A DNA stretch of 64,000 nucleotides from Clonostachys chloroleuca (Eukaryota > Ascomycota > Sordariomycetes > Hypocreales > Bionectriaceae): positions 35,464,001-35,528,000 of the forward strand of contig JBANAY010000003.1 of NCBI GenBank assembly GCA_037952775.1, read 5' to 3'. Of the stretch, positions 48,418-60,139 are shown piece by piece (positions within the stretch are counted from its first letter, which is position 1; every line of letters begins with the position of its first letter). A program made the translations under genes and the position numbers. Under the pieces are notes generated by a model. It ran no database searches. It had not been told where the DNA came from and saw only the letters and a list, made by a program, of their open reading frames with translations.

Positions 48418-51004
48418 CTGATCTGAAACTGCACCAAAAGGTTCTACCTGCGTGAGAATAACCCCAATCCAGGCCTGTTTCCATTGTTCATCCATTCGCG
48501 ATTGTGTACATGAGACATGACAACATGAGTAGCATGGGGTTGTGTTCGGTCAGAATGCCTCGTCTTGACTGACTCACCGGCCCGTTTTCTGCGGTCCTTG
48601 CACGCTAGACAATAGTCAACGTCAGATGATGTTCACACCGCATAATGAGCTATGGGAAAAATTTCGAGGAAAACACAACGGCTGAAGAAACCATGCTGGC
48701 TTCAGGCCTGCCCTGTCGGATGAACAGATCTCGGGTTGCCGCCGGTTGCAGTGCTGCCGCCGTGGCCATGGGGCAAAACTCCCGGCTGTCACTCCCTGCT
48801 GTTTCCGATAAGAGACATTGGATACATCGTCGCCGCCTCTCTCCTGCTTGGGCTTCTGGTGCAACGACTCAGGCATGGACACACATGCACGCAGCACACA
48901 ACGCAGGACTAGCACGAGCTGCACGGACTGATGGCGTTCCAGAAGACTCTGATGGTCTGACCTTGCTGCATCCCTGTCGGCTGGCCAGAGAGACTTCTTT
49001 CTAGTGCCCTTCTAGCGTCATGCACGGGGGCAAACTTGCACCACCAGCAGCCACTGGCCGTGCTGCCCACCTACACTTTGGCTAATCGCCGACCAAACCC
49101 AGCCACCCTTCTGACATAACAGGGCGCTCTTTACGCGGTGGGTGGAGTACCCGGTACTTCTGCTAGTGAATCACCAAGAGGGGTTCCGCATGTCGTGTCG
49201 AGAGACTTATCCGGCACATTTGTGCATTTACTGATCGGATCCGGGCGGTTTGAGCAACGCAGGCTGCAAGGAGAAAGGCAACGGTGCAGCCGGAGACTAC
49301 TGCAGCCACTGAAGGAGGTCCGGCGAGCGAAAGGCAATAGCAAGAGTGCTCAGCCTGATCCCCAAAGCCATGGTTGGAAAGCGAACTGCCAAGTACCCAA
49401 TACCGCCTCCATCTACGTAGAAGGCAGGCCCCAAATGATAGGTGGAGCCGGGCAGGGACAAGAATGGTGGGGACGCTTAGGGAGCAATCCCAGTCATGAT
49501 GATACAAAAAGGAGAGGCTATTCACTGCTTAGTCCACCTACCGAGGTAGGTACCGGTTGCTTTGGTACCTCCGTCCTTGTGCATGTACGTACGCATGCAT
49601 GCATTGCATTACTTGGAGGTGTATAGGTAGGACGGCCTAGGGACGAAGGACTGTCGAGCCGCTGCTGGGAATTCATCGCAGAGGCGAAGCCAGACGGTGG
49701 ACGCAGGAATTGGCCTTGGTGATCGGTAGCTACCCAACGCCTTCACAATGGGCGCTGCTCCTTGGGGACGCGGCATTCGCGGACAACCACTACACAACCC
49801 CTGACGTGATCCGACGTCGTTTGCCCTCCACAAGGTGCGATTGCGATGCTTCCGCAAGCCTAAAAAATATCAGGGTGGGTGCGATCAACCCAGCAGGCCC
49901 GTAGTATTACCTCACTTTCCCCTTCGTGGTAAAGGAGGTCGGGCTAGCCTGGCCAAAGATTGCTTTGCGCCCCTCACCGTGTTGGAGAGAAATGCAGCCA
50001 AGCCCACACACACATCACGCACTCTTTCCTCTTCCCTCGCTGCCAGTGTCTCAAGCCGCCATGCATCTGCGCCGGTACCACGCCAGCAGTAGGGTACCTA
50101 CCTGTCTCGTCCCTTCGTCTCTGACAGGCTCCGCGGGCAACGGTACGCCGCGGTACATTGGGCGCCCCTGCTGCTGCACGATCCATGCCCGTTGTAGAAG
50201 GCACCTGCCGGGGCCCAGAGGTATTGCTGGGTACTGTCCCCCAGCACCTGCCTTCATGACTCCTCCTTCCCTTCTGCCCCTTCCTTCCTTCCACCAGCCT
50301 TGAGTCGAGGTCGCCATTCAAGATATGGGTGACTGACTGACAGGCGAAAAAGCACACACCCTCCCCCTGGCCACCCGACGACGGAAGCATCACTACAAAC
50401 TACTCGGCGTCCCCGCTCTTGAACTGCTCCAAGCCTTCCTGGCCCTTGCTCCAAACAACTCCATCTCAGATAATAAGAAGAATCCAGTAGCTTTCTGCCC
50501 TCCGTTTCACTTCCTAAACAATCCGTCATTTTTCTCCCGAGTTATCATTCCAATCACTCCCACTTTCGTTTTCCGCCATCAACGTCAACCATTAAAGTCT
50601 ATTTCGCCTTCCTATTCAACACCACACACACACTCTCTCCATTACCACCACCTTTTGTAGAGTTTCTCTGCCGCCTCAAGCCACAAACTCTCCTCGCCAC
50701 CTTACCGCATCCTCGCCGCATCTCGACGACCGCGTTCCTGAGCAAGTAAACATACGTTAAAAGTACTAGCCGCCAAAGATTGCTTGTTTGACTTTACAGC
50801 TTTGCGCATTCACTCCACTCTGACCATTTGTTGCCCGCTGGGTGCCTGGCGCTTTCCTGCACCTACATAATACCGGGCCGGTCATCGAAGTAGCATTTCG
50901 CTCGTACGCTACCTATAAAGATAATTTGGAATCTGGGGGCGAGGGAGGTCTTTCATCAGGTCTTGCATAGCACCCATCTGGGCTTTGTTCGTGGTAGATC
51001 AGAT
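48418..51004. other. Long upstream region of the RGS gene (2.6 kb)
   Basis: No gene is supported. From about 50380 to 50950 the plus strand is rich in C and T, the look of a fungal promoter and leader. GGTACC-type words cluster at 49545-49575 and 50070-50100. A long regulatory region is plausible for a signalling gene. Confidence 0.45.
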
Positions 51005-51967
51005 ATGATCAGATCCAAATCGAGAAGTCCACCTTTGCCTTACTTGCCTCCCACACCGCGGGAGCTGTCGCCCAGGCCTGAATCGGCCTTCGAGGACTTC
51101 ATCCTCTTCGATGCTCCGGAAACGAGACCGTCAAGCGGTGCCTTTGCTTCAAGTGTTTCCTCGCCACGATCAGACATGGGAGCTCGGCCCCCAACTCTTT
51201 CCGAGATTTTACTCGACCAGGCCCCTCCGCCATGGTCATTAGCTGCCTTCACTGCCTATCTGTCGAACAACCATTGCATGGAGACGCTGGAGTTTACCCT
51301 TGATTTACGAAGATACTCTGATTCTTTTGCTCTGGTATATGGCGGCAACCAACCCGCAGTGCCTAATGATGTCGAGTATCTGTCAAATTTATGGGACAGG
51401 CTGATAGCCGTCTACATTACGCCTTGCTCGGCACGAGAAATTAACATACCTTCACGAGTACGAGACCAGCTGCTCAGTCTTTCATCACGACCCACGCCTC
51501 CTCATCCTTCGGTTCTTGAAGAAGCTGGCCGTATTATTCATGAGCTCATGAACGACTCCGTGCTGGTCCCATTTCTGGAATCTGTGAGCCCAATGCAGCT
51601 TGACGAACCCTCACACCATGACTCACACCACAAGTTACCCCCTTATTTTAATATCGCCAGAGGAAGAACTTCCCCACGTTCATCATCACGGACCGGTTCC
51701 TCGCACGAGATGGAAGGTTTGACCGACGACAGCGAGGGTGGCTCACCAGCCGCCATGGAACCAATGACACCACCAACGACACCACCTTCGAGCACTGATT
51801 GGGGCTTCAACAATTCCCCTGGTGGGCTCCAACGAGCCATGGCTGCCCAGAAGGAAGGGTGGAAGAAGATGGGTGCAAAGCTCGGCTTCAACCGCAGAAG
51901 TTCCTCGAAACGATCCCCCCGACTTCGTCAGTCCCGGGCCATGAAGCGAACCGCCATGGCAATATAA
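51005..51967 (+). CDS. Regulator of G-protein signalling (RGS) protein
   Basis: A single exon of 320 residues from the ATG at 51005; the frame is open further upstream but has no earlier ATG. An RGS-type domain spans about residues 62-195: PTLSEILLDQAPPPWSLAAF, YLSNNHCMETLEFTLDLRRY, and after a linker SVLEEAGRIIHELMNDSVLV. This is the helix pattern that binds G-alpha and speeds GTP hydrolysis. The C-terminal third is Ser/Thr/Pro-rich and ends with a basic stretch (NRRSSSKRSPRLRQSRAMKR). The simple one-RGS layout resembles yeast Rgs2 and Aspergillus RgsA-like proteins, but the exact orthologue is not certain. The likely role is damping of nutrient or stress G-protein signalling. Confidence 0.82.
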   Translation: MIRSKSRSPPLPYLPPTPRELSPRPESAFEDFILFDAPETRPSSGAFASSVSSPRSDMGARPPTLSEILLDQAPPPWSLAAFTAYLSNNHCMETLEFTLDLRRYSDSFALVYGGNQPAVPNDVEYLSNLWDRLIAVYITPCSAREINIPSRVRDQLLSLSSRPTPPHPSVLEEAGRIIHELMNDSVLVPFLESVSPMQLDEPSHHDSHHKLPPYFNIARGRTSPRSSSRTGSSHEMEGLTDDSEGGSPAAMEPMTPPTTPPSSTDWGFNNSPGGLQRAMAAQKEGWKKMGAKLGFNRRSSSKRSPRLRQSRAMKRTAMAI

Positions 51968-53491
51968 TGTGAGGGAACATCGTTGGTTTCCCAGCCACTT
52001 TGCCCCGTGAAAATCGATGGTAATAACGGGGTGTGATGAACATCCTGGCATCAATTTCAGGTGGCGTTGCTGGGCTGGTGCACACCTCTAATGCTTCTTT
52101 CCCGCCACATATCCCCAACTACATCTGGCTGGGAGTTTACACTTGCTTTAATTGTTTAATCACTAGGGTATGCACTCATTCCTCATGATACACACCTGCG
52201 TGCGTTGCATATTTGGATACCAAAAATCGATTAGCATGGGTTGGAAAACAGGAGTTATTTTTTGCGCCTCAGGGTGTTTTATCATCAGTGTTTTCCCTTA
52301 TTCTTTCGTTTCCTCTTGTTATTTTCTTTTTTGGGAAGGAATTTTCAATGAACTGAGCACATTGGAATAGGCGCATTTGGGCAGCTATGGCATTTGGGGG
52401 GGGGGGGGGGGGGGGGGGGGGTAATGAACTCATGATCATGATACGGCATAGCATTGCTTGGCTTAAACATCTGAGCGCCACAAGAAGGGCATGTCTGACG
52501 AGTATGTCCTCGAAGGATATTACACGCAGGCGATAGTGTTTGTGTATGTATTACTACTACTATTACTGCTACTCTGTGTACTACTATAAACTTGGGGGCA
52601 GAAAGACACGGACTCTTATCGAGTCGCGGACAATCGAATCAAATCCATCCAAGTCCTACTTCTCTTCCTCTTAGGTCATGTGAAACAGAGATATAAATTG
52701 GAGCTGGTGATTGTTACGCGACAATCCAATGATGACCTGATGGTTGAATGGTTCTTCTCCCGAGACATTAGTACCCATTCTTGAAGGCGCGTGCCCAACG
52801 TCGGTAACTAACATACAGACAGGGCAAAGGAAAAGAAAGGAGGTAAGGAAAAAATTGCTACCATGCATGATCTGCTGTAGGCATCGCCTGACGGGGACCG
52901 CCGAAGCAGGGGGCGGTTGGAACAATACCCTTGTGGGGGGAGTGATCGCTGATGGGTAAAAACGGTGGGGCTCCGTGGTTCGAGAAGTCGAAAAGAACGA
53001 GGAAGCGGACCAATCCAGTGACTGATACAAAGGCACCGATATGGAGATGATGACCCCTGGCGGCGGTTATTCGAGGCATTGTTCCCATCGTGTTCCACCT
53101 TGCTGTGGTTTACTTCTGGCACGGTGCCCAAGGTAGCATAGGTAGCTATCCACACGACGCACGCCCACCCTGCAACTTAAAAATTTCTGATATTTCACGA
53201 GAGAGCTTGTGAGGGAGGGGGAGGAAGGAAGGAAGGAAGGAAGACGTGCAGAACGCCCGAGTGGTTCGGATGGGGGGTCGTCCCACCTCGTGAGACAACG
53301 CTCGCCGGAATGAAGCGTTGCTTACAGAGTCTCTGCTGCCTCTTCTCCCTTTACCTCCTCCACCGCAATGCTACCCACATCAGACAGTTGTATCTCCTTC
53401 ACATGTGTTATATCCTTCACATGCTTTTATGCCAAAGTTTCACGCATTGACCTGCGGAAACGTAATCGCCGGAAGCGAAAGCCGGCTCGGA
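51968..53491. other. Convergent intergenic region with poly-G
   Basis: About 1.5 kb between the RGS stop and the glycerol-3-phosphate dehydrogenase stop. Besides the 26-nt G run there is a (GGAA)n-like repeat at about 53220-53242. No gene is supported. Confidence 0.5.
52396..52421 (+). repeat. 26-nt poly-G tract
   Basis: An uninterrupted run of 26 G in the 3' flank of the RGS gene. It may form G-quadruplex structure and is prone to length error in sequencing, so the true length is uncertain. Confidence 0.85.
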
Positions 53492-55611
53492 TCATGCACG
53501 GTCTGAGGGCTTATTGTGGCGAGAGTACATGTTCCATTCAAGAGAGCTGGAGAAGTCGAGCTTGCCCTCCGTGACTTGCTTACGAGTAGCTGAAAGCATG
53601 GGTTTCGGAAGACCCATTGACTCGAGGAACGACACCGCTACAGGATGGGGGTTATCAGTGGCTTTGTCTTTGATTTCAGGAATACAACGAGGGGGTAAGA
53701 CAGAAGTAATTTAGAATACTCACACTCCTTCCATTCGATATCCTGGCGGCGGCGATCCCACCCCAGCTCCTCCGACATTACGTCAATGACTTTAGGGAGG
53801 GCTTCCAACGCGGCTTGGGCGTTCAGAAACGAAAGGCGCGTGCGGCGGGCGAGTACATCGACGGCTGTCTGAGCATGTTCGTGCCGGCAAGCATACCGAA
53901 TCTCCCCATCAACAAAGGGATAGAGACGTGAGATCCGCTCTCCTCGGGCGGGGAACCGCCTGTCAGTCAACTGGCATAGTGACGCCACCGTCCACGCCCG
54001 ATCGCCGTACGACTCGATCAGATGTTTCGCGACTTCCGTTTCGATGCCAAAGTGCTGGATGAGTGGGATGAAGAGCGTCTTGCTGAACCCGTGAGCTCCA
54101 ATAAGGCGCACCTTGTGTGTCTGACAACTCCCATCCAGGATGGCACCGTCGTCGACGTCATCCGAACCCGATACAGAGACTCGCCGAAACTCTGGCACGG
54201 GCCGTGGCTGCAGACCAGCTACTTCGATGGCCTTGTCGACTGTGTCTTCTGCCATTTGACGATAGGTAGTCCATTTGCCACCAGCACAAGTTAACAGCCC
54301 GGATGCCGAAACATTGACGAGATGGTTTCGGACAAGAGACTCGGTGTTGGTGGCTTCAGGATCCTTCACCAACGGTCGGATACCCGACCACGCGGATAGA
54401 ACATCCCCTCGACGTACATTAATCTCAGGGGAAAGGTACTGTCGAATCTCGTCTAGAATCCACCTAATAGATTCTTCCTCTGGCACCGGGTTCTTGGAAA
54501 TAGGGGAAGGCGAGTCGGTGGTTCCGGCAATGGTATTACCCTGCCAAGGCAAGAAGAAGATGACCCGGCCATCGGACGTGGATGGGTCAATCAAGCCCAT
54601 TGTGCCTGGGCAGTAATAACCGGGGAGCACAACATGGACTCCCGAAGAGGGGGCTACAATCTCCTTGGCCTTTTCGTCATCCATCTTTCGAATAGAATCG
54701 GAGAAAGGGCCGGTGCAGTTGATTACACATTTGGCGCGAACAGTGATATCCTCCGCTGGCTGACCGTTACGAACAGCTATCAAATCTCGGACTTTGGCGC
54801 CACATACAGTTCCCTGGTCATCCTTGAGAAGGCTAGTGACCTCTGTATGATTCGCAACGGTGGCTCCGTATAGAGCACTGGTCATGGCAATGCTTACATT
54901 CATCCTCGAATCGTTGTGAGCACCATCGTAGTAAACCAGTGCCCCGACCAGATTCGTCTGCTTCAGCATAGGGAACGCCTCCAGAGCCTTGCTGCGCGTC
55001 AAAAAGTAGGAGCTCTCGATCCCCTCGCTCCCAGCCAGGATATCGTAGCACTTCGTGCCCGCCCAATAGTACGGGACCTTCCACCACTGGTCCAAGGGAA
55101 GCATGATGGGCAGCCACATGCTAAGGTGCGGAGCAGTTTGGAGAAAGTATTTGCGCTCCTTGAGAGCTTCGCGGACCAGCTGGAACTGGTTCCAATCAAG
55201 GTTCCAGACAGCCTTCTCCAGGTATCGCACGCCACCATGGACAAGCTTGGTGCTCTTGCTGCTGGTGCCGCTGCTGAAGTCATCACGCTCGACCAGAGCT
55301 ACTCTGAGGCCTCGAGTAGCTGCATCAAGGGCAACGCCGGACCCTGTAGCGCCGCCGCCGATGACCAGGACGTCATACTTGAACTCATCCCGCAGGTCAG
55401 TGAGATGCTCACTCCGGGACCTCTGGCGAGGAAACTTGGGCATCTTGAAGGAGCCATCGGGGCCGTAGGTTGGGGGCGGAACCGCAGGTGATTCAGAGCC
55501 GGGGATGATGCGAGGTCTGTAGCTGTAGATGAAAGCGCCCCCAGCACCGGTCAGAGCGACGGGGAGCACAAACCGTCCCCAAGAGGAAGGGCGAAGGCGG
55601 GCTGGTGGCAT
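53492..55611 (-). CDS. gut2: Mitochondrial FAD-dependent glycerol-3-phosphate dehydrogenase
   Basis: Exons 53724-55611 and 53492-53667 (56-nt intron) encode 687 residues. The N-terminus has a presequence and a hydrophobic segment (residues about 14-32) that would anchor it in the inner membrane. The FAD dinucleotide loop GGGATGSG is at residues 85-92, followed by the ERDDFSSGTSSKSTKLVHGG block typical of the family. The enzyme oxidises glycerol-3-phosphate and passes electrons to ubiquinone on the outer face of the inner membrane. Extending the first exon through the donor gives a false end; the spliced second exon supplies the C-terminal block FLESMGLPKPMLSATRKQV and MYSRHN. Length and motifs are normal. 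Confidence 0.95.
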
Positions 55612-55966
55612 GGCTGCAGTATGGTGCTATTCTTTACTTCTCGTTCTTCTAGGGCGACTGGTTATAGGTGAATTGATGAATTGATAGTGTAGGAACTCAC
55701 TTTCCGGTTCAGCTGTGAATGAATCGCTTCTGGGTAAATTCCAGAAATGTTAATGTGACGTCACCCGCCGTCGCTGATTTTCCTTCCTTCTCTGCCCGCA
55801 AAACCAAGGTAACAAACCGAAGGAATAGTTTTTTTTTTGGAGATCACTGTATTTTTTGAGGGAGGAAAAAAGGAAAAGGTTGGATAATTCAAGAGTATGA
55901 TTGGCGTAGGAGCGATCAATTGGGAGCCAAGTGAGATTCTGTATCTAGACATGTACAACATCAGGC
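55612..55966. other. Short intergenic region
   Basis: About 355 nt between the dehydrogenase start and the stop of the TYW4 gene, both on minus. It contains T- and A-rich runs at about 55828-55870. No gene is seen. Confidence 0.5.
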
Positions 55967-58900
55967 CTATTCATGAGCAGCTTCGCCCGTCTGAAGCAAT
56001 TCATCTGCCAGTCTTGCCAGGTAAAACCGTCTCACCTCTTGCGGCAAATTCTCGAAACTCTTTCCCAGCTTAGCAACATCCTGCCTCCCCCGTTCGTATG
56101 CCGCCAGGTCCCTGTTCCCATATACGTCTCTGCCTGCGGAGTAGCTTGACTTATCAAGATTCCTGAAAAACACATTGACGGCCACGCTCATATCGCTTGT
56201 CGGCGTGGCTGTATGGAGCCATGCCGTTGGGATGAATAGAACATCTCCTGCTGCCAAATTGGTCTCGTGCGGCCTCGTCTTTGGCAACGACGAGGATGCA
56301 AGAAGCGAGAACACGTCAATGCTCGAGCTCGACGACCCCGGGGCAAATGAAAGATTGGATACGTCGCTTGGGGGGAATAAAATCATCCGCTTGGACCCTT
56401 GAACCTGGACGTAGATATTTGCCATTACCTGTCGAGGGATTCAGTAAATAATGTGAGATCAATGACCTAAGATTCACTTACGTCGTAGTGCAGCCACATA
56501 TTGACCTTGCCCGAAACCCTCAAAATTGAACTGAACAAGTTTTCTTCTACCAGCGCAACTTCCTTGGGGATGATAAAATCGTCTGCCAGGGCGGGAAAAT
56601 CTTCCTTGATGTTGGCCGGGCGTTCAGAAGGCTTGGAGTTTGAGAGAGCCCGTAGATAGAGCCTACCACCTTGCTGGATCCTCTTCATGATGTTTCCAAA
56701 AGAGTCAGTCACATATTGGAAATTCTTGGAATTGAAATCTAGCCGCTCTGTATCCGTTCTGCTTTCATGCACAACGAACTGGTTCCCAAGTCAGTCAACA
56801 GTTGCGCATGAATACGATATGTCCGAAGTTCCATAAGCACTCACCTCCCGTTCTGCCCCTACCTGCTCTGCCATATGTTCTGCTGTCCAAGTCTGGACGC
56901 AGGGGCCCAAGTCGAGCCTTTCGATAACAACCGGCTTGCCCTTCTTCACGATGGCTTCGAACTCAGCCGCAGACCGCAAAATGACTCGGGGAATCTCCGT
57001 CGTGCTAACTGCTTCTTGATTTGACGCAGCCGATAGATTATTGTCAAATTTGCCAAGAATTTTTGGGGATTCCATGTACTCCCATGACTGAAATGTCTCA
57101 ATTCCAACAAGGGTATCATCTGTAGATTCCGCTAACAGACCATTGTCCACGGGTAGCCGCAAGTGATAAAGTGCCGTCTCCCAATAGGTTCCCATGGAAA
57201 AACATGTGGCGCCTCCGCCTATGACACTGATTTGGCCATCTTTTGATATGGCCGAGGAGCCGATCATCAAGGGCCAGTTGTTTTCCATATCAGTTGGTGG
57301 TTTTGATGCTAGGATTTCAGGCATGGTATCCTCCCCTGACAAGAGCAGGATAGTCTGGCCTTGGTGAGACGGAGTCTCGCCCATCCCTCCACATATAGCG
57401 ACTCTTTTCCCCAAGTCTACGATGGTTGCGCCGAATACTGCAAGCAGCTTTCCACAACTTCCATGAAATGCAACTTCTTCGAATGAAATCGATGGCTATT
57501 TTCAACCGTCAGTTAGAGTCGAGTCTGTAAAAGGGGTGGGATTCATGTACTGACCTGAGATGTAGACATTTTTAAACTCCATCGGTATTGTTTAAGGTTA
57601 AAGGTTCCATCTCGACGTAGGCCACCAGTTAATAGCCCCCGAATTCATCTCTTACAACTCCGGCTTTGAATAAGTTGCAAATAGTCGCTCCAAACAGGGG
57701 TTCGGGTTGAATACCAATCTTCTCACAAGTCAACCACCCCCTTTCTGGATGGAAAACAAACACATCATCTGAGATCTCCGAAGGACCCGTCTTTCCTCCC
57801 ACCACCAGAACTAGGGACGAATTTTCGAGACGCAAGGCAGCATGTCGGTAAAGAGGCTTCGGTAGCTCCCATGTTTTCCTCCAGGAACAAGAGGCTCCCC
57901 TGGTTAGCAGCCAACATTCAGATAAGGCCTTCGTTGGGTTGGTACGCCCCCCAGCAAGGAGAACGCCAAATTCGTCCAAATCAGACATGGTGGAACACAT
58001 GCGAGGGAATGGTCCGTGGAATGGCAACCTTGAAGAAAGGGTGGACTGATTGCCAATGTTAAAGAGGTCGTATGTATCAGACCTGGCCTCGTTACCAAGG
58101 CCGAGCATGTGTACAGCAACATGGCCCCTTTCGGGATTCTGTAAGACAAGGCTATTGCCAAAACGACGCTTGATGGTTGCGGACGGAATTTGCTTCTTTA
58201 TCTGGACGTCGAGAGACCGAGTTGGCTCTACTTCCTCGAACGAACGTGATATGCCAGAGCCAGCGGCTTGGGCATGCACGACAACGTAGTGACGGCAGAA
58301 AAGCAGAAACTCTTCCCATTCGTCAAATGGTTCAATATCGTCTAGTGAAACTCGTTCTGTGGATGTCACGAAAGTGTCATCCACCCATGCATCCCAGAGG
58401 TCCCAGATGTCAACCTGTTGCCAACCGCGATGCTGAAATCGGGCGAACTGATTTGCCACGGTCGGATACTGATGAACCGATTTCAGAGGCGTGTTTAGCT
58501 TATTGAAGTGTTTAAGCATAGTCTGCGCGAAAGGATGGTGTGGCCCGTTGGGAAGAATCTGCTCCAGGAGGCAAAACTCGGCTATGTATGTTGTTAGTTA
58601 GGGGGTAAGACGACGATAATAAAGGATTTTGCGCACCTTTTCCAATCGAGCTCGCCCACTGAATCAGGGCATCCGCAGATTTGGTGTCCATGTAGGTGAT
58701 GGACACTTCTGCTACGAACAGAACACTACATTCGGATAGCGGGAGGAGAGATTCGAGAGTTTTCTGAAACGCCTTTAGATCGCGCAAGTCACAGGCCAGC
58801 TGGCAGTACTTGTCACTCTTCAACAAGACCGGATCGTCCTCGACTTGGCTCGTTTTAAAGTCCTGACCCAATATCCCGCGGAGTTCAGGTGTCTCCAGGA

Positions 58901-59498
58901 CGATGGTACGCTTCTTGCGCATGAGATCGGGGTAGTCAACGTCGATGAAGACAGCATCCTGGCAACTAGGGCCGTAACGAGTGTGGCATTGCCAAGGCAA
59001 CACATCGCTTTTCCAGCACCATTCAAGTTAAGGGATAGTTCGAATGATGGAGGGAGCAAGGGGCTGTCTTACCTACCACAGCCCAGGTTGATGACAACTC
59101 TCTTGGAGGGTGTGCTACGAAGGAACTGTCTAACAATGACATCTATGGCTTTTAGACGCAGCCAGTAACCACGATTAATAAGGGGTGCCCGCCTCTGAGG
59201 CTTCTTGACAAAGTGACGAAAGTAATGAGACTCATTGGCGTAGTAGAGTCGCTCGACACTGCGTTTCGAAACAATGCTACTACTGTTTGTCTGTGCAACG
59301 GATTGGTCTATTAGTATTCAGAGAATGAAGGCTATACAAAACAGATGTCATGCGCCAGACTAATGGTATCGGTAACAGAACATATTCCTAGCATGTAACA
59401 GACAAATCGCAAAAACTTGCTTGCTGGCTTACCCCCATGATAAGATCATCCAAGGCCTTTGAACGGGCCAGCTTTGCTGACCCTTTAGTGTCCGGCAT
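55967..59498 (-). CDS. PPM2: tRNA wybutosine-synthesizing protein 4, methyltransferase-Kelch-JmjC (one frameshift)
   Basis: Seven exons: 59433-59498, 59073-59290, 58637-59007, 57555-58581, 56845-57495, 56482-56778 and 55967-56428. Order of parts: a leucine-carboxymethyltransferase-like SAM domain (RAPLINRGYWLR, NLGCGSDVLPWQ at residues about 90-101, then FIDVDYPDLM), Kelch-like repeats (VLVVGGKTG, VAICGGMGET) and a C-terminal JmjC domain. TYW4 methylates and methoxycarbonylates the wybutosine precursor at position 37 of phenylalanine tRNA. The JmjC part keeps the iron-binding HYD at 875-877 and His949 (reconstructed numbering). Exon 4 is broken at CCCCC 57636-57640 on plus: one extra base restores EFGGLLTGGLRRDG and a 1030-residue protein. 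Confidence 0.92.
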
Positions 59499-60139
59499 TT
59501 TGAGATGGCGTTCCCCTGTATGGCTGATTGGCTGGTGATCCTGGTGAGGGCAAGGAGGAGAGAAACGGCCGTCGGTGTTACAGGCAGCTGACACAGCTCG
59601 ACCAAGGTCATTCACACTTTTTTCCGACGTCTTGTGCGGATCCACACTGGTGCGTGTGATTTCATACTGTTGGTGTGTGTGTGTGCAAGCGAAAGATTAG
59701 CGAACGGTGGAGATGCTACCGACTACGATTGGATGGGCACTTCCCTGGCAGTGACGTACTTGAGTGGCTGAAATGAAACATGGCACACCAAAGAAAGCCC
59801 TTTTCATGTATCTTTGAATACTACTAATCATAATAGCAAGAAAATAATAAATTGTTCTGAAATATTTAACTTAATCCTGATCTATTACTAGGTTGGTTGT
59901 TCTAGTATTGAACGCTGGAGGTTCATGTTTCACCTTGTGGCTTGGTATGTGGCGCAGGCAGCTCTAGCTAGGGGCAGAATTTGAGGTTTCCGGCTACCTC
60001 TCGGGCAAGAAAACTACTTAGCCGCGTCGCTGTAGCCGAAGAGAAGGACGTGCGTGCGTCCCTTTCTGACTTCATCCCTCTTTTCCTTCCATCGCAACAG
60101 CGTTGGATCCCTAATACTGACTCACCCTTTCCTATCACG
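59499..60139. other. Divergent promoter region
   Basis: About 640 nt shared by the TYW4 (minus) and 2-oxoglutarate dehydrogenase (plus) genes. A (GT)n run of about 14 nt is at 59672. The frame of each gene is open slightly upstream but without ATG. Confidence 0.5.
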
